Below are positions 21,490 through 32,518 of a stretch of 64,000 nucleotides of DNA, one piece after another. The translations under genes and the position numbers were made by a program. The notes below the pieces were generated by a model, which saw only the letters and a program-made list of their open reading frames with translations, did no database searches and was not told the origin of the DNA. The first letter of the stretch is position 1. Every line of letters begins with the position of its first letter. Source of the stretch: Mycobacterium gordonae (GTDB lineage Bacteria > Actinomycetota > Actinomycetes > Mycobacteriales > Mycobacteriaceae); contig NZ_LKTM01000223.1 in NCBI RefSeq assembly GCF_001417955.2, positions 1-64,000 on the forward strand. Direction: 5' to 3'.

Positions 21490-22232
21490 CGCGCTACCAC
21501 CGGGACTCGTCGTGGCCACAATTCGATCCCTCGGAGACGGATCCGCGCGGCCACCGCCGGCCACAAGAACTGCCGAGCCGCGATGTGCGGAGTCGTCGCG
21601 GGCAGCCGCTCGCCGCGCAGCGTGGCGGTGAAGGTGAGTCGGCGCTCCCTCAGCAGCGACACCATGACGTCGACTTCGTGCTCGGGGGGCGGGACCAGCA
21701 CCAGGTAGTGCCCGTCGACCGGGTTGCCGGGTGAAACGTCGAACTGCTTGCTGACCAGCACCGGCGAGTCGGCGGGTGGTAGCAGATACGCATGGCGTCC
21801 GCCGAAGGTGTTGTGGACCTCGGCGACGACGTGGCGTAGCCGGCCGTCGCGGTCGTGACACCAGAAGACGCTGAGCGGGTTGACGGCGTACCCGGGAGCG
21901 CGGGCCTGCAGCATCGCCGTGATCCGGCCGTCGGGCATGGCGGTGTCGTGCTCGTCGAAAAAGCGCTCCAGCCGCCGGCGCAACGACGTATCCGCGGCGC
22001 CGTCCGCGCCTGCCAGATGGTCGGACGGGTCGAACCGCGCGAAGGGCCGCAGCCACCAAGGCACCGCGGGAAGCTGGTCGATGTCGACATACCAGCTGTA
22101 GCCGCGGTATTGGCACGAGTGCTGCACCGGGACCTGCCGGCAGTGGCTGATCGTGGTGCGATAGATGGCAGGGGTCAGCCCGGCGACCCCGCTGCCGATG
22201 ACCGCTACCGACTGTCCGTCTGGTGCCTGCAC
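21486..22232 (-). CDS. DUF1365 protein fused to N-terminal stub of the Rv0449c flavoprotein
   Basis: The frame from GTG 22230-22232 encodes 248 residues. Residues 1-20 (MQAPDGQSVAVIGSGVAGLT) are the start of an FAD amine-oxidase-like protein, as in Rv0449c, including the G-x-G-x2-G motif. From PAIYRTTISH onward it is the DUF1365 protein Rv0448c (YSWYVDIDQLPAVPWWLRPF, NPLSVFWCHDRDG, AEVHNTFGGRHAYLLP). About 400 residues of the flavoprotein are missing, so this looks like an in-frame deletion fusing two operon genes. The Rossmann stub cannot bind FAD alone. The DUF1365 part looks complete. The GTG sits where a SigK promoter would place a leaderless transcript start. Confidence 0.85.
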   Translation of the reverse strand: MQAPDGQSVAVIGSGVAGLTPAIYRTTISHCRQVPVQHSCQYRGYSWYVDIDQLPAVPWWLRPFARFDPSDHLAGADGAADTSLRRRLERFFDEHDTAMPDGRITAMLQARAPGYAVNPLSVFWCHDRDGRLRHVVAEVHNTFGGRHAYLLPPADSPVLVSKQFDVSPGNPVDGHYLVLVPPPEHEVDVMVSLLRERRLTFTATLRGERLPATTPHIAARQFLWPAVAARIRLRGIELWPRRVPVVAR

Positions 22233-22266
22233 ACCTATTATTCGGAGCCCCGCGGGCCCCGGATGG
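22233..22266 (-). promoter_or_regulatory. SigK-type promoter of the DUF1365-sigK-rskA operon
   Basis: Reading the minus strand, CCATCC (22266-22261), a 15-base spacer, then CCGAAT (22245-22240) exactly match the -35 and -10 hexamers described for SigK in M. tuberculosis, where Rv0449c is a known target. Seven bases (AATAGGT) follow and then GTG, so the transcript would start at or next to the start codon. It lies 22 bases after the mmpL4 stop. Confidence 0.85.
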
Positions 22267-22287
22267 TCGGGCGGGGCCGACCCCGAG

Positions 22288-25203
22288 TCAGCGCTCGGCG
22301 GACAGCGCCGGCGACCTGTCGGTGACCGGCTCATCACGGGGAAGCCGCGGGCTGCGAGCGGGACGCGACCGCACCCGGATGGGCCACCAGAACCAGCGGC
22401 CCAGTAACGCCGCGATGGAGGGCGTCATGAATGCCCGCACGATCAGCGTGTCGAACAGCAGACCCAGGCCGATGGTGGTGCCCACCTGCCCGATCATCCG
22501 GGCGTCGCCGATGATCATGGACGCCATCGTGAAGGCGAAGACCAGGCCGGCATTGGTCACGACCTTGCCGGTCCCACCCATCGACCGGATGATGCCGGTA
22601 TTGAGGCCGGCATGTATCTCCTGTTTGAAGCGGGAGACCAGCAGCAAGTTGTAGTCCGAGCCCACGGCCAGCAGCACGATCACGGACATCGCGAGCACCA
22701 GCCAGTGCAACGGGACGCCGAATATGTGCTGCCACACCAACACTGACAGGCCGAACGAGGCGCCCAGGGAGAGCGCGACGGTTCCGACGATCACCGCCGC
22801 CGCCACGAACGCGCGGGTCAGGATCAGCATGATGATGAAGATCAGGCAGAGCGACGAAATGCCCGCGATCACGAGGTCCCACTTGGCGCCTTCGGAGATG
22901 TCCTTGACGATGGCGCCCATTCCGGAGACGTAGATCTTCGAGTCTTCCAGGGGAGTGCCTTTGAGTGATTCCTCGGCTGCCGTCTGGATCTTGCCGATGC
23001 TTGCGATGCCCTCGGCCGAGGCGGGATCACCCCGGTGCAGGATGATGAACCGCGCCGCGTGGCCGTCGGCGGACAGGAAATTGTTCATGGCGCGCTTGAA
23101 GTCGGCGTTCTTGAACACTTCCGGCGGCAGGTAGAACGAGTCGTCGTTCTTCGCGGCGTCGAACGCATGGCCCATCGCCGTCGCGTTGTCGCTCATCTCG
23201 TCCATCTGCTGGAAGATCCCGGACATGGTGCTGTGCATGCTCAGCATCATCGTTCGCATGCTGACCATGGTTTCGATCATGGGCGGGAAGGTTGCGATCA
23301 TCTGAGGCATCAGCACGTCGAGCTGTTTGATGTCGCCCACCAGTACGTTCAGCTTCTCGTCGATCTCGTCGATGCCGTCGAGGGCGTCGAAGACCGAACG
23401 CAACGACCAGCAGGCCGGGATGTCGTAGCAGTGCTTCTCCCAATAGAAATACGAGCGGATCGGCCGCAGGAAGTCGTCGAAATTGGCGAGTTTGTCCCGT
23501 AGGTCGTTGGTGATCTGCTGCATCTCCTCGGTGTCGCCGACCATCTTGTGGGTGACTCCCACCAGCTGCGTCATCAGGCCGTACATCCGCTGCATCAGGG
23601 CGATCGTCTTGGACATCTCGTCGGCCTGCTTGAGCATGTCGTCCATGCGGTCACGCTGGTACTTCATGGTCTGCATCTGACCGGCGCTCTGCATGCTCAT
23701 CTGGAACGGTATCGACGTGTGGTCCATCGTGGTGCCGTCCGGCCTGGTGATGGCCTGGACGCGGGATATCCCCGGCACCCGGAAGATCCCCTTGGCCAGC
23801 CTGTCCAGGATCAGGAAATCAGCCGGATTCCGCATGTCGTGATCCGACTCGATCATCAGAATCTCCGGCTTCATCCGAGCCTGGGAGAAGTGGCGATCGG
23901 CGACGAGGAAGCCCTGGTTGGCCGGGATGAAGCTGGGCAGGTAGGCGCGGTCGTCGTAGCTGGGTTTGTAACCGGGCAGGGTGATCAGGCCGATCAGGGC
24001 GATCACACACGTGACGGCGAGAATCGGCAGCGGCCAGCGCACCACCGCGGTACCGACCCGGCGCCAGCCCCGCACCGAAAGCACCCGCTTGGGGTCGAAC
24101 ACGCCGAACCGGCTGCCGACCACGAGCACCGCCGGGCCCAGCGTCAGCGCGACCAGAACCGCGACCAACATGCCGACCGCGCAGGGAATGCCCAGCGTCT
24201 GGAAGTAGGGCATGCGGGCGAAGCCGAGACACAACGTCGCACCCGCGATCGTCAGACCGGATCCCAAAATGACGTGCGCCGTACCGTGATACATCGTGTA
24301 GAACGCGGATTCCCGGTCCTCCCCGGCCTGTCGTGCTTCCTGATATCGGCCGATGATGAAGATGCCGTAATCGGTTCCGGCCGCGATCGCGAGCGACGTG
24401 AGCAGGCTGACGGCGAAGGTGGACAGCCCGATCAGCTGGTTGCTCCCGAGGATGGCGACGGCGCCGCGCGCCGCGCTCAGTTCGATCCCGACGGTGACCA
24501 GCAGCAGGATCACCGTCAGCGGAGATCGGTAGATGAACATCAGCATGAACAGGATCACCAGGACCGTGGTGATCGTGATCTTGGCCATCGATCTGTCGCC
24601 GCTGTGCTGCAGGTCCGCGGCCAGTGCGGAGGCCCCGGTGACGTACGCCTTGAGGCCGGGCGGAGGCGGGGTGGCGTCGACGATTTTGCGCACGGCGTCC
24701 ACGGATTCGTTGGCCAGGGGTTCACCCTGGTTGCCGGCGAGGTTCAGCTGGACGGTGACGGCTTTGCCGTCGTTGCTCTGCGCGCCCGCCGCGGTGAGGG
24801 GATCGCCCCAGAAGTCCTGGATGCTCAGTACGTGCTTGTCCGCGCGCAGCTTGCGGATCAGACCGTCGTAGTACCGGTGCGCCGCATCGCCGAGGGGCTG
24901 TTCGCTCTCCAGCACGATCATCGCGACGCTGTCGGTCTCCCCTTCCTTGAAGACGCGGCTGATCCGCTTCAGTGCGACGAACGACGGTGCATCCTTGGGG
25001 CTCAGCGAAACCGAGCGTTGTTGCCCGACGATCTCCAGTGACGGAACGAGCACGCTCAGCAGCACGACGACCACCACCCAGAAGAGGATGATCGGCACCG
25101 CGAAGGCATGGATCATCCGCGGGATGAACGGGCGGTGCGGACGGGGTTCGACGACGGGGCTGTCCGGGCGGTCGTCGGCTCGGTAGTCCAAGGTGGTACT
25201 CAC
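22288..25203 (-). CDS. mmpL4: RND transporter MmpL4
   Basis: MmpL4 is an inner-membrane RND pump that, with MmpS4, exports mycobactin and carboxymycobactin siderophores. The 971-residue protein starts with GTG at 25201-25203, overlapping the mmpS4 stop by four bases (GTGA). It has about 11-12 transmembrane segments, two porter domains and a long periplasmic coiled-coil insert with the paired Cys segment HCYDIPACW. Proton-relay Asp-Tyr pairs are seen in [16 protein letters not shown] (TM4) and [15 protein letters not shown] (TM10). The length is close to the 967 residues of the M. tuberculosis protein. Expression is probably iron-regulated through the box at 25746. Confidence 0.95.
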   Translation of the reverse strand: MSTTLDYRADDRPDSPVVEPRPHRPFIPRMIHAFAVPIILFWVVVVVLLSVLVPSLEIVGQQRSVSLSPKDAPSFVALKRISRVFKEGETDSVAMIVLESEQPLGDAAHRYYDGLIRKLRADKHVLSIQDFWGDPLTAAGAQSNDGKAVTVQLNLAGNQGEPLANESVDAVRKIVDATPPPPGLKAYVTGASALAADLQHSGDRSMAKITITTVLVILFMLMFIYRSPLTVILLLVTVGIELSAARGAVAILGSNQLIGLSTFAVSLLTSLAIAAGTDYGIFIIGRYQEARQAGEDRESAFYTMYHGTAHVILGSGLTIAGATLCLGFARMPYFQTLGIPCAVGMLVAVLVALTLGPAVLVVGSRFGVFDPKRVLSVRGWRRVGTAVVRWPLPILAVTCVIALIGLITLPGYKPSYDDRAYLPSFIPANQGFLVADRHFSQARMKPEILMIESDHDMRNPADFLILDRLAKGIFRVPGISRVQAITRPDGTTMDHTSIPFQMSMQSAGQMQTMKYQRDRMDDMLKQADEMSKTIALMQRMYGLMTQLVGVTHKMVGDTEEMQQITNDLRDKLANFDDFLRPIRSYFYWEKHCYDIPACWSLRSVFDALDGIDEIDEKLNVLVGDIKQLDVLMPQMIATFPPMIETMVSMRTMMLSMHSTMSGIFQQMDEMSDNATAMGHAFDAAKNDDSFYLPPEVFKNADFKRAMNNFLSADGHAARFIILHRGDPASAEGIASIGKIQTAAEESLKGTPLEDSKIYVSGMGAIVKDISEGAKWDLVIAGISSLCLIFIIMLILTRAFVAAAVIVGTVALSLGASFGLSVLVWQHIFGVPLHWLVLAMSVIVLLAVGSDYNLLLVSRFKQEIHAGLNTGIIRSMGGTGKVVTNAGLVFAFTMASMIIGDARMIGQVGTTIGLGLLFDTLIVRAFMTPSIAALLGRWFWWPIRVRSRPARSPRLPRDEPVTDRSPALSAER

Positions 25204-25622
25204 GCGGACTTGACCAGACAGAACGTAAAGGCGTTGACCTCGTTGGAGACTCGCTCCGATTTGACTACGTCGTCGATCAGGATGCGGCAACCGATGCTGT
25301 CGCTGTCACCCTGGGCCATCAGGTTGCCCACCATTGCCGCCTTGTTCGTGCTGATGTGCAGCGACCAGGGCAGCCGCGCGTTGTCCACGCGCTGCGGGTC
25401 GGCGTTGACGTCGAAATAACTGATGTCGGCCACCGTGCCTGCCGGGCCGAACACCTCGTAGGTGATTCGCTTGGGGTTGAACGGCTCTGGGTTCTTCAGG
25501 TTGCTGTCCGCGTACGATGCCCGCTTCTCCGAGCCGAAATAACCGTGGACCCGGTTCACGATGAACGCGCCGGTGACCAACACCGCCACAATGACGAGTG
25601 GGATCCACACGCGCGACAGCAC
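25200..25622 (-). CDS. mmpS4: MmpS4, accessory protein of MmpL4
   Basis: The 140-residue protein has one N-terminal transmembrane helix ([17 protein letters not shown]) and a periplasmic beta-rich domain ([20 protein letters not shown] to [14 protein letters not shown]). A Cys pair (GCRI and FCLV) is conserved in the MmpS family. MmpS4 and MmpS5 are needed for siderophore secretion by MmpL4/5. The length equals that of the M. tuberculosis protein. It is the first gene of the mmpS4-mmpL4 unit. Confidence 0.95.
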   Translation of the reverse strand: MLSRVWIPLVIVAVLVTGAFIVNRVHGYFGSEKRASYADSNLKNPEPFNPKRITYEVFGPAGTVADISYFDVNADPQRVDNARLPWSLHISTNKAAMVGNLMAQGDSDSIGCRILIDDVVKSERVSNEVNAFTFCLVKSA

Positions 25623-25745
25623 CTTGAAAATCTCAGGTCCCTTTCACCGTTGGGCATCACTCAGGTCGGACGATACCCGCCCTAGGAGACGCTTGCGTCT
25701 TCATTCGACCGGCCGCACTGCGCAGATCGGGCAGCGCGTCGCGAA

Positions 25746-25764
25746 CACAATTAGCCTTACCTAA
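25746..25764. promoter_or_regulatory. IdeR box-like sequence between mmpS4 and the TetR gene
   Basis: On the minus strand the site reads TTAGGTAAGGCTAATTGTG. The first 14 bases match the IdeR consensus TTAGGTTAGGCTAACCTAA at 13 positions; the last five do not match. It lies about 125 bases before the mmpS4 start and 70 before the TetR start. In M. tuberculosis mmpS4-mmpL4 are repressed by iron-bound IdeR. Other parts of the intergenic region 25623-25833 show nothing further. Confidence 0.6.
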
Positions 25765-25833
25765 GTAAAACACGGAGGCGTCTGGTCCCAGGTGGGCTCC
25801 TTCCGTTAGAGCGCCGATTGTAAGGCATATTGC

Positions 25834-26559
25834 GTGCGTAAAGTTCCGGATTCTGCGCGCAAATCACGTCATGTGCGTTATCCTCAGCCGGTGGCGCAAC
25901 TCAGTTTCCGGCGCGCCCGAACCGAGGAGAACAAACGCCAGCGAGCCGCGGCCCTCGTGGAAGCCGCGCGCTCACTCGCGTCGGAAAGCGGTGTCGCGTC
26001 AGTGACATTGACCGCGGTGGCCAGTCGCGCGGGAATCCATTACTCGGCCGTGCGCCGATACTTCACCTCCCACAAGGAGGTGCTGCTGCATCTGTCCGCC
26101 GAGGGCTGGCAGCGGTGGTCGGACACCGTGTGCGCTCAACTCGAGGAGCCCGGTCCGATGTCGCCGGCGCGGGTCGCCGAGACGCTGGCCAACGGGCTGG
26201 CGGCCGATCCACTGTTCTGCGACCTGCTCGCCAACCTGCACCTGCACCTCGAGCACGAGGTCGACGTCGAGCGCGTCATTGAGATCAGGCGGACCATTTC
26301 CGCCGCCGCCATCGCCCTGGCCGGCGCCATCGAGCGGAGCTTGCCGGAGCTCGGCCGCTCCGGCGCGTTCGACATGCTGATCGCCGCCTACTCCCTGGCG
26401 GCCGCCTTCTGGCAGATCGCCAACCCTCCGGAGCGGATCTCCGATGTGTACCAGGAGGAGCCGGAAGTGCTGCCGCCCGAATGGAATATCGACTTTCCGT
26501 CCGCGCTCACCCGGGTGCTCACCGCCACCTGCATCGGCTCGCTTGCGGGGTCCCGATGA
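25834..26559 (+). CDS. TetR-family regulator, Rv0452 homologue
   Basis: The 241-residue reading starts with GTG 25834; GTG 25891 (VAQLSFRRARTEENKRQ) gives a 222-residue protein with a more usual TetR N-terminus. The helix-turn-helix is VASVTLTAVASRAGIHYSAV followed by RRYFTSHKEVL. The C-terminal ligand domain has no recognisable ligand. It stands between two MmpS/MmpL units, divergent from mmpS4 and parallel to the second pair, so both are candidate targets. Confidence 0.92.
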   Translation: MRKVPDSARKSRHVRYPQPVAQLSFRRARTEENKRQRAAALVEAARSLASESGVASVTLTAVASRAGIHYSAVRRYFTSHKEVLLHLSAEGWQRWSDTVCAQLEEPGPMSPARVAETLANGLAADPLFCDLLANLHLHLEHEVDVERVIEIRRTISAAAIALAGAIERSLPELGRSGAFDMLIAAYSLAAAFWQIANPPERISDVYQEEPEVLPPEWNIDFPSALTRVLTATCIGSLAGSR

Positions 26560-26628
26560 ACAGGTCGGCGAAGGTCTTGATGCACAAGGTCTTTGCGCAC
26601 CACGCCGAGATTTCCTACGGTTTGTCCA

Positions 26629-26647
26629 TTAGGTTAGAAAGACTAAG
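26629..26647. promoter_or_regulatory. IdeR box-like sequence before the second mmpS gene
   Basis: The site reads TTAGGTTAGAAAGACTAAG. Its first nine bases are a perfect IdeR half-site; the second half is degenerate. It ends six bases before the ATG at 26653, where a bound repressor would also block the ribosome site. Iron control of this pair is an inference. Confidence 0.5.
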
Positions 26648-26652
26648 TGCCC

Positions 26653-27210
26653 ATGACGACGACTGAGCCAAGGACCGAGCCGTTGACGACCCCGGACTCT
26701 GCTGGCGGAGAAGGCAGTACAAGGACTCAGCAACGGGGCAAGCGGGGCGGTCTGCGGGGCCTCGTGACCCGGTTCTGGCTCATCCTCACCGTGCTGGCCG
26801 TCGTCGCGGTGGCGGGATTCGCGGTTCACCGACTACACGACATCTTCGGTGTTCACAGCGGTTCGTTCGGCGGCGGCTCATCCGGTGATGTCATCGATCA
26901 GTTCAACCCGAAAACCATCACACTCGAGGTCTGGGGGTCCCCGGGCAGCACGGCGACCATCAGTTATCTCGATGAGAACTCGCACCCCCAGCAGGCTCTC
27001 AACGTGCCCCTACCGTGGAAGACGGAATTGAAGTCAACGAAGCCCGGTATCCCGGCCAATCTGATGGCGCAGGGAAACGGCAGCTGGATCGCCTGCCGCT
27101 TCCTCGTCAACAACAACGACGGGAAGGGTGACGTCATCAAGGCGCCGAATCAGTCGCCCCCGAACGAGACGGTGAACGCCTTCGTCTACTGCCTGGACAA
27201 GTCCGCATGA
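26653..27210 (+). CDS. Second MmpS-family protein
   Basis: The ATG at 26653 gives 185 residues (GTG at 26647 adds two). Unlike MmpS4 it has a cytosolic N-terminal extension of about 40 residues rich in Thr, Gly and basic residues ([11 protein letters not shown]). A transmembrane helix ([18 protein letters not shown]) and the MmpS beta domain follow ([18 protein letters not shown] to [15 protein letters not shown], with the Cys pair ACRF and YCLD). The stop overlaps the mmpL start (ATGA). It resembles MmpS4/MmpS5. In H37Rv I recall PPE11 at this position. Confidence 0.93.
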   Translation: MTTTEPRTEPLTTPDSAGGEGSTRTQQRGKRGGLRGLVTRFWLILTVLAVVAVAGFAVHRLHDIFGVHSGSFGGGSSGDVIDQFNPKTITLEVWGSPGSTATISYLDENSHPQQALNVPLPWKTELKSTKPGIPANLMAQGNGSWIACRFLVNNNDGKGDVIKAPNQSPPNETVNAFVYCLDKSA

Positions 27211-30167
27211 GTCAGACCACCGAGGCTAATTCGGCCCCGCCGCCGGTCTCGCAGCCGCTGATCCCGCCGTTCCTGCCGCGGATGATCCATCGGCTGGCAC
27301 TGCCCATCGTGCTGGTGTGGCTGGGCATTGTGGTGGTGACCAATACCGCTGCGCCGCAACTGGAGGCCGTCGCCAAGAACCATTCGGTATCGCAGAGCCC
27401 CACCGATGCGCCGTCGTTCCAGTCGATGATGCGGGTCGGAAAGACGTTCAAGGAGTTCGACTCCGACAGCTCGGCAATGATCGTGCTGGAGGGTGACAAG
27501 CCGCTCGGAGCCGAGGCGCACCGCTACTACGACGAGATCGTCCGGCGGATAGAGCAGGACAAGAAACACGTCCAGCACGTGCAGGACTTCTGGAGCGATC
27601 CGTTGACCGCCGCGGGGTCCCAGAGCCACGACCAGAAGGCCGCCTACGTCCAGGTCTACCTCGCCGGCAACATGGGTGGGGGCCTGTCCGCCGAGTCTGC
27701 CGACGCCGTACGCAAGATCGTCGACTCGGTGCCGGCCCCGCAGGGGATCAAGGCGTACGTCACCGGCGCGGGTCCGTTGTTCGCCGACCAGTCCCACGCC
27801 GGCGAGAAGGGTGTCGCCATAGTCACCCTGGTCACCATCCTGGTGATCTTCGTGATGCTGCTCGTCGTCTATCGCTCGCTCGTCACCGTCCTGGCCGTCT
27901 TGTTCATGGTCTTTGTCGAACTGTTGGCGGCCCGGGGCGTCGTTGCCCTGCTGGCCAACTACGAGATCATCGGGCTGTCCACGTTCGCCAACAATTTGTT
28001 GGTGTTGATGGCGATCGCCGCCGGAACGGACTACGCGATCTTCGTGGTCGGCCGCTATCACGAGGCCCGCGGCTTGGGGGAGACTCGCGAACAGGCCTTC
28101 TACACCATGTTCCACAGCACCGCGCATGTCGTGCTCGGGTCGGGACTGACCATCGCCGGCGCGATGTACTGCCTGAGCTTCTGCCGATTGCCGTATTTCG
28201 AGTCCTTGGGCGCACCCTGCGCCATCGGCATGTTGGTAGCCGTGCTCGCGGCCTTGACTCTGGGCCCTGCGGTGCTGACCGTGGCGTCGTTCTTCAAACT
28301 CCTGGATCCGAAGCGAAAGCTGCAGACTCGGGGCTGGCGCCGGATCGGCACCGCGATCGTCCGTTGGCCCGCACCGGTTTTCGCGGTCACGATCGCGGTT
28401 GCCCTGGTCGGTCTGATCGCCCTGCCCGGCTATAAGACGGACTACGACACCCGTCACTTCCTGCCCGAGGACACCCCCGCCAACATCGGTTACGCGGCTG
28501 CCGACCGGCACTTCAACCAGGCTCGGCTCAATCCTGAGTTGTTGATGATCGAGACCGATCACGACCTGCGCAACTCGGCCGACTTCCTCGTCCTCGACAA
28601 GGTCGCCAAGGCGGTCTTCCACATCCCCGGTATCGGTCGGGTGCAGACCATCACCCGGCCATTGGGCACACCGCTCGACCACAGCACCCTCGGTTTTCAG
28701 ATGGGCGCCCAAGCCGCGGGCCGGATTCAGACTCAGCACTTTCAGGACGAGCAGGCCAAAAATCTGCTGAACCAGGCAGACGAGTTGCGCAAGACGATGG
28801 CCACGCTGCATGAGCAGATGCAGGTCACCCAGGACCTCAGCAACACGACGCACGAGACCACAAAACTCACCAAAGAAACCGTGAAGATCACCGAGGCACT
28901 GCGCGACGACATCGCCACCTTCGACGACTTCTTCCGGCCGATTCGCAGCTATTTCTATTGGGAGAAGCACTGTTACGACATCCCGGTCTGCTGGGCGCTG
29001 CGGTCGATCTTCAATGCGCTCGACGGAATCGACCAGGTGGCGCAGAACATCCTGGCCCTCAGCCAGAACCTGGACAGACTGGACGCGATTCAGCCCAAGC
29101 TCGTCGCGTTGATCCCACCGCAGATCGAGAGCCAGCAACGCAATCTCGACACCATCATGTCGAACTATGCGACCACCATGGGTCTCAACGACCAGGCCAG
29201 GGCGCAGGCCGATAACGCCACCGCACAAGGGGATGCGTTCGACAGAGCGAAGAACGACGACACGTTCTACCTACCGCCGGAAGCCTTCCAGAGCCCGGAC
29301 TTCGCGCGGGGTCTCAAACAGTTCATCTCGCCGGACGGGCACGCGGTCCGGTTGATCATCTCGCACGAAGGCGACCCGGCGAGTCCTGAAGGCATCAACC
29401 TCATCGAACCGATCAAGCGGGCCGTGCACGAGGCGATCAAGGGCACGCCCTGGGAAGGATCCAAGGTCTACCTCGGCGGTACCGCCGCGACGTACAAGGA
29501 CATGCACGACGGGTCGAACATCGATCTGTTGATCGCCGGAATATCCGCTGCCACATTGATTTTCATCATCATGCTGATCATCACCCGAAGTGTCGTGGCG
29601 GCCGTCGTGATCGTGGGCACGGTGCTGTTGTCGCTGGGCGCCTCGTTCGGGCTCTCCGTGCTCCTATGGCAGTACATCCTGGGCATGAAGTTGCACTGGA
29701 TGGTGCTGGCGATGGCGATCATCCTGCTATTGGCCGTCGGCTCGGACTACAACCTGTTGTTGATCTCGCGGTTCAAGGAGGAGATCCATGCGGGTCTCAA
29801 GACGGGTACGATCCGCGCGATGGCGGGTTCAGGCTCGGTGGTGACCGCCGCAGGCCTGGTGTTCGCCGCCACCATGGGCACGTTCGCCTTCAGCCCGTTG
29901 AAAGTCATGGCCCAGGTGGGAACGACGATCGCGCTGGGTCTGCTCTTCGACACGTTGATCGTTCGGTCATTCATGACACCGTCGTTGGCCACCTTGCTCG
30001 GGCGCTGGTTCTGGTGGCCGCAGCACGTGCGCCCGCGGCCGGCCAGCAGCATGCTGCGGCCGTTCGGGCCGCGCCCGGCGGTACGTGCGCTGTTAGGGGA
30101 GGAGCGCGCCGACGGCGTCGACGCGGCGAACTCGGATCGGTCCCCGGCAACGCAGCCGCACTACTGA
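27207..30167 (+). CDS. Second MmpL RND transporter (MmpL4/MmpL5-like)
   Basis: The 986-residue protein has the same architecture as MmpL4: about 11-12 transmembrane helices, two porter domains and a periplasmic coiled-coil insert with HCYDIPVCW. Proton-relay Asp-Tyr pairs are [16 protein letters not shown] and [16 protein letters not shown] Gln/Asn-rich helical region around residues 500-560 ([20 protein letters not shown]) fits the coiled-coil tube seen in siderophore-type MmpLs. The C-terminus is basic and Pro-rich. A siderophore or related lipid substrate is inferred from similarity and from the iron-box half-site upstream. It could instead be an MmpL5 paralogue linked to drug efflux. Confidence 0.94.
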   Translation: MSQTTEANSAPPPVSQPLIPPFLPRMIHRLALPIVLVWLGIVVVTNTAAPQLEAVAKNHSVSQSPTDAPSFQSMMRVGKTFKEFDSDSSAMIVLEGDKPLGAEAHRYYDEIVRRIEQDKKHVQHVQDFWSDPLTAAGSQSHDQKAAYVQVYLAGNMGGGLSAESADAVRKIVDSVPAPQGIKAYVTGAGPLFADQSHAGEKGVAIVTLVTILVIFVMLLVVYRSLVTVLAVLFMVFVELLAARGVVALLANYEIIGLSTFANNLLVLMAIAAGTDYAIFVVGRYHEARGLGETREQAFYTMFHSTAHVVLGSGLTIAGAMYCLSFCRLPYFESLGAPCAIGMLVAVLAALTLGPAVLTVASFFKLLDPKRKLQTRGWRRIGTAIVRWPAPVFAVTIAVALVGLIALPGYKTDYDTRHFLPEDTPANIGYAAADRHFNQARLNPELLMIETDHDLRNSADFLVLDKVAKAVFHIPGIGRVQTITRPLGTPLDHSTLGFQMGAQAAGRIQTQHFQDEQAKNLLNQADELRKTMATLHEQMQVTQDLSNTTHETTKLTKETVKITEALRDDIATFDDFFRPIRSYFYWEKHCYDIPVCWALRSIFNALDGIDQVAQNILALSQNLDRLDAIQPKLVALIPPQIESQQRNLDTIMSNYATTMGLNDQARAQADNATAQGDAFDRAKNDDTFYLPPEAFQSPDFARGLKQFISPDGHAVRLIISHEGDPASPEGINLIEPIKRAVHEAIKGTPWEGSKVYLGGTAATYKDMHDGSNIDLLIAGISAATLIFIIMLIITRSVVAAVVIVGTVLLSLGASFGLSVLLWQYILGMKLHWMVLAMAIILLLAVGSDYNLLLISRFKEEIHAGLKTGTIRAMAGSGSVVTAAGLVFAATMGTFAFSPLKVMAQVGTTIALGLLFDTLIVRSFMTPSLATLLGRWFWWPQHVRPRPASSMLRPFGPRPAVRALLGEERADGVDAANSDRSPATQPHY

Positions 30168-30174
30168 GTGGGTG

Positions 30175-30498
30175 TCAGAGCGCGACCACGTCGCGCATGA
30201 TGTCGCTCAACTCCGACACCGGGGCGCCGCACGTCAGACAGTAGGAGCCCGATGAGCGTCTGAGCTGGCCCACCTGCACCAGGATCTCGGCCTCGGCGCG
30301 CCACAGGCAGGCGATGCAGACGATCTCGACGATGTTGCCGAACGGGTCGACGTGGGAATGATTGCATTCATCGACCGCGTGCCGATGAACGATGTGAGTT
30401 GCCCGGTTGGTGCAGCCGGCTTCGAATTGGCAGGTGATCGTCTGCCAGTCCAGGGCCGCGAGCGTGCCAGGGATGCCGTTGCCAGTGGTTTGGCTCAT
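30175..30498 (-). CDS. Small Cys/His-rich putative zinc-binding protein
   Basis: The protein is 107 residues from the ATG at 30496-30498, which follows a strong GGAGGA ribosome site. It holds eight Cys and several His: CQFEAGC, THIVHRH, CNHSH, CIACLW and CLTCGAP. Two C-x2-C pairs plus the earlier CxnC and His groups suggest two zinc sites, with a helical segment between (AEAEILVQVGQLRR). I do not recognise a named family and cannot assign function. No signal peptide is present, so it is probably cytosolic. It converges with the second mmpL gene, eight bases away. Confidence 0.82.
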   Translation of the reverse strand: MSQTTGNGIPGTLAALDWQTITCQFEAGCTNRATHIVHRHAVDECNHSHVDPFGNIVEIVCIACLWRAEAEILVQVGQLRRSSGSYCLTCGAPVSELSDIMRDVVAL

Positions 30499-30670
30499 GC
30501 GATGTCCTCCAGCTTCCGGAACGCAGTCGCACCCATCCCTCGGAGCTCGAGCGGATGATTGGCTGGCCGGAGGTCCATTATGGGTTCGTTTGACCCACCG
30601 CGGCAAGGGCCCGGGCGATGTATTTATGTCCCGTCCGCCAGTTGCGGTCCCCCGACGAAACCGTACTTTG

Positions 30671-30686
30671 AGTGCTAACTAGCACT
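30671..30686. promoter_or_regulatory. 16-bp palindrome, possible operator
   Basis: AGTGCTA-AC-TAGCACT is a perfect 7-2-7 inverted repeat, 173 bases before the start of the Cys-rich protein gene. It lies in the 308-base gene-free stretch 30499-30806, which also holds the inverted repeat at 30743; I see no gene there. The half-site resembles one arm of CIRCE but the geometry is wrong for HrcA. Confidence 0.5.
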
Positions 30687-30742
30687 ATTCCGCAGGTCAT
30701 GGGGTCGGGGCTATCCCCCGAACGGCCTCCGGAAGGATGAAA

Positions 30743-30770
30743 TTTCTGTCCGCCAATCGGGGGACAGAAA
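30743..30770. repeat. Inverted repeat 9-10-9, possible hairpin terminator
   Basis: TTTCTGTCC and GGACAGAAA are perfect reverse complements separated by ten bases. It sits about 36 bases after the stop of the small secreted protein gene (minus strand), so it may be a terminator for that gene, although no long T tract follows. It could also be an operator. Confidence 0.5.
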
Positions 30771-30806
30771 CAGAAAAATCTGCTAACAGTCGTCGGTGGA
30801 CGGGTT

Positions 30807-31049
30807 CTAGGGCTGGTTGACGCAGAACGCCACACACAGCGCCGAGACGGGGATGGAAACCCATTGCAGTTGACCGTCCGCCTGGCGCTCGCAGTAGATC
30901 GGGCCGGGCTTCCCCCAGACTTTCGCGCCCTCCGGCGAACATTGCTTGCCGAGATCGGTGTCGGCGTGCGCCGGGCCACTTCCAAGGGCGACCGCCAAAG
31001 GAGCGGCGGCCGTCATGATCACCGCGGCGACGAACTTCCGTGCGCGCAT
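30807..31049 (-). CDS. Small secreted protein of unknown function
   Basis: The protein is 80 residues. A signal peptide is clear: MRARKFVAAVIMTAAAPLAV then GSGPAHA, with cleavage likely after Ala-His-Ala near residue 29. The mature part is about 51 residues with four Cys (KQCSPEG, IYCERQ, ALCVAFC), so two disulfides are possible. It starts seven bases after the stop of the Rv0455c-like gene and is probably in its transcript. This suggests a link to siderophore export, but the family is not recognised. Confidence 0.82.
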   Translation of the reverse strand: MRARKFVAAVIMTAAAPLAVALGSGPAHADTDLGKQCSPEGAKVWGKPGPIYCERQADGQLQWVSIPVSALCVAFCVNQP

Positions 31050-31056
31050 GGTCGCC

Positions 31057-32486
<1,430 letters not shown>

Positions 32487-32518
32487 GAACAGAAGCGAAG
32501 CCGCGCCGAATTATGGTG

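Noticed and set aside
27186..29228. 680-codon open frame on the minus strand
   Set aside because: It lies fully antisense to the second mmpL gene, has no ribosome site and its composition (His/Arg/Gln-rich) is that of a shadow frame.
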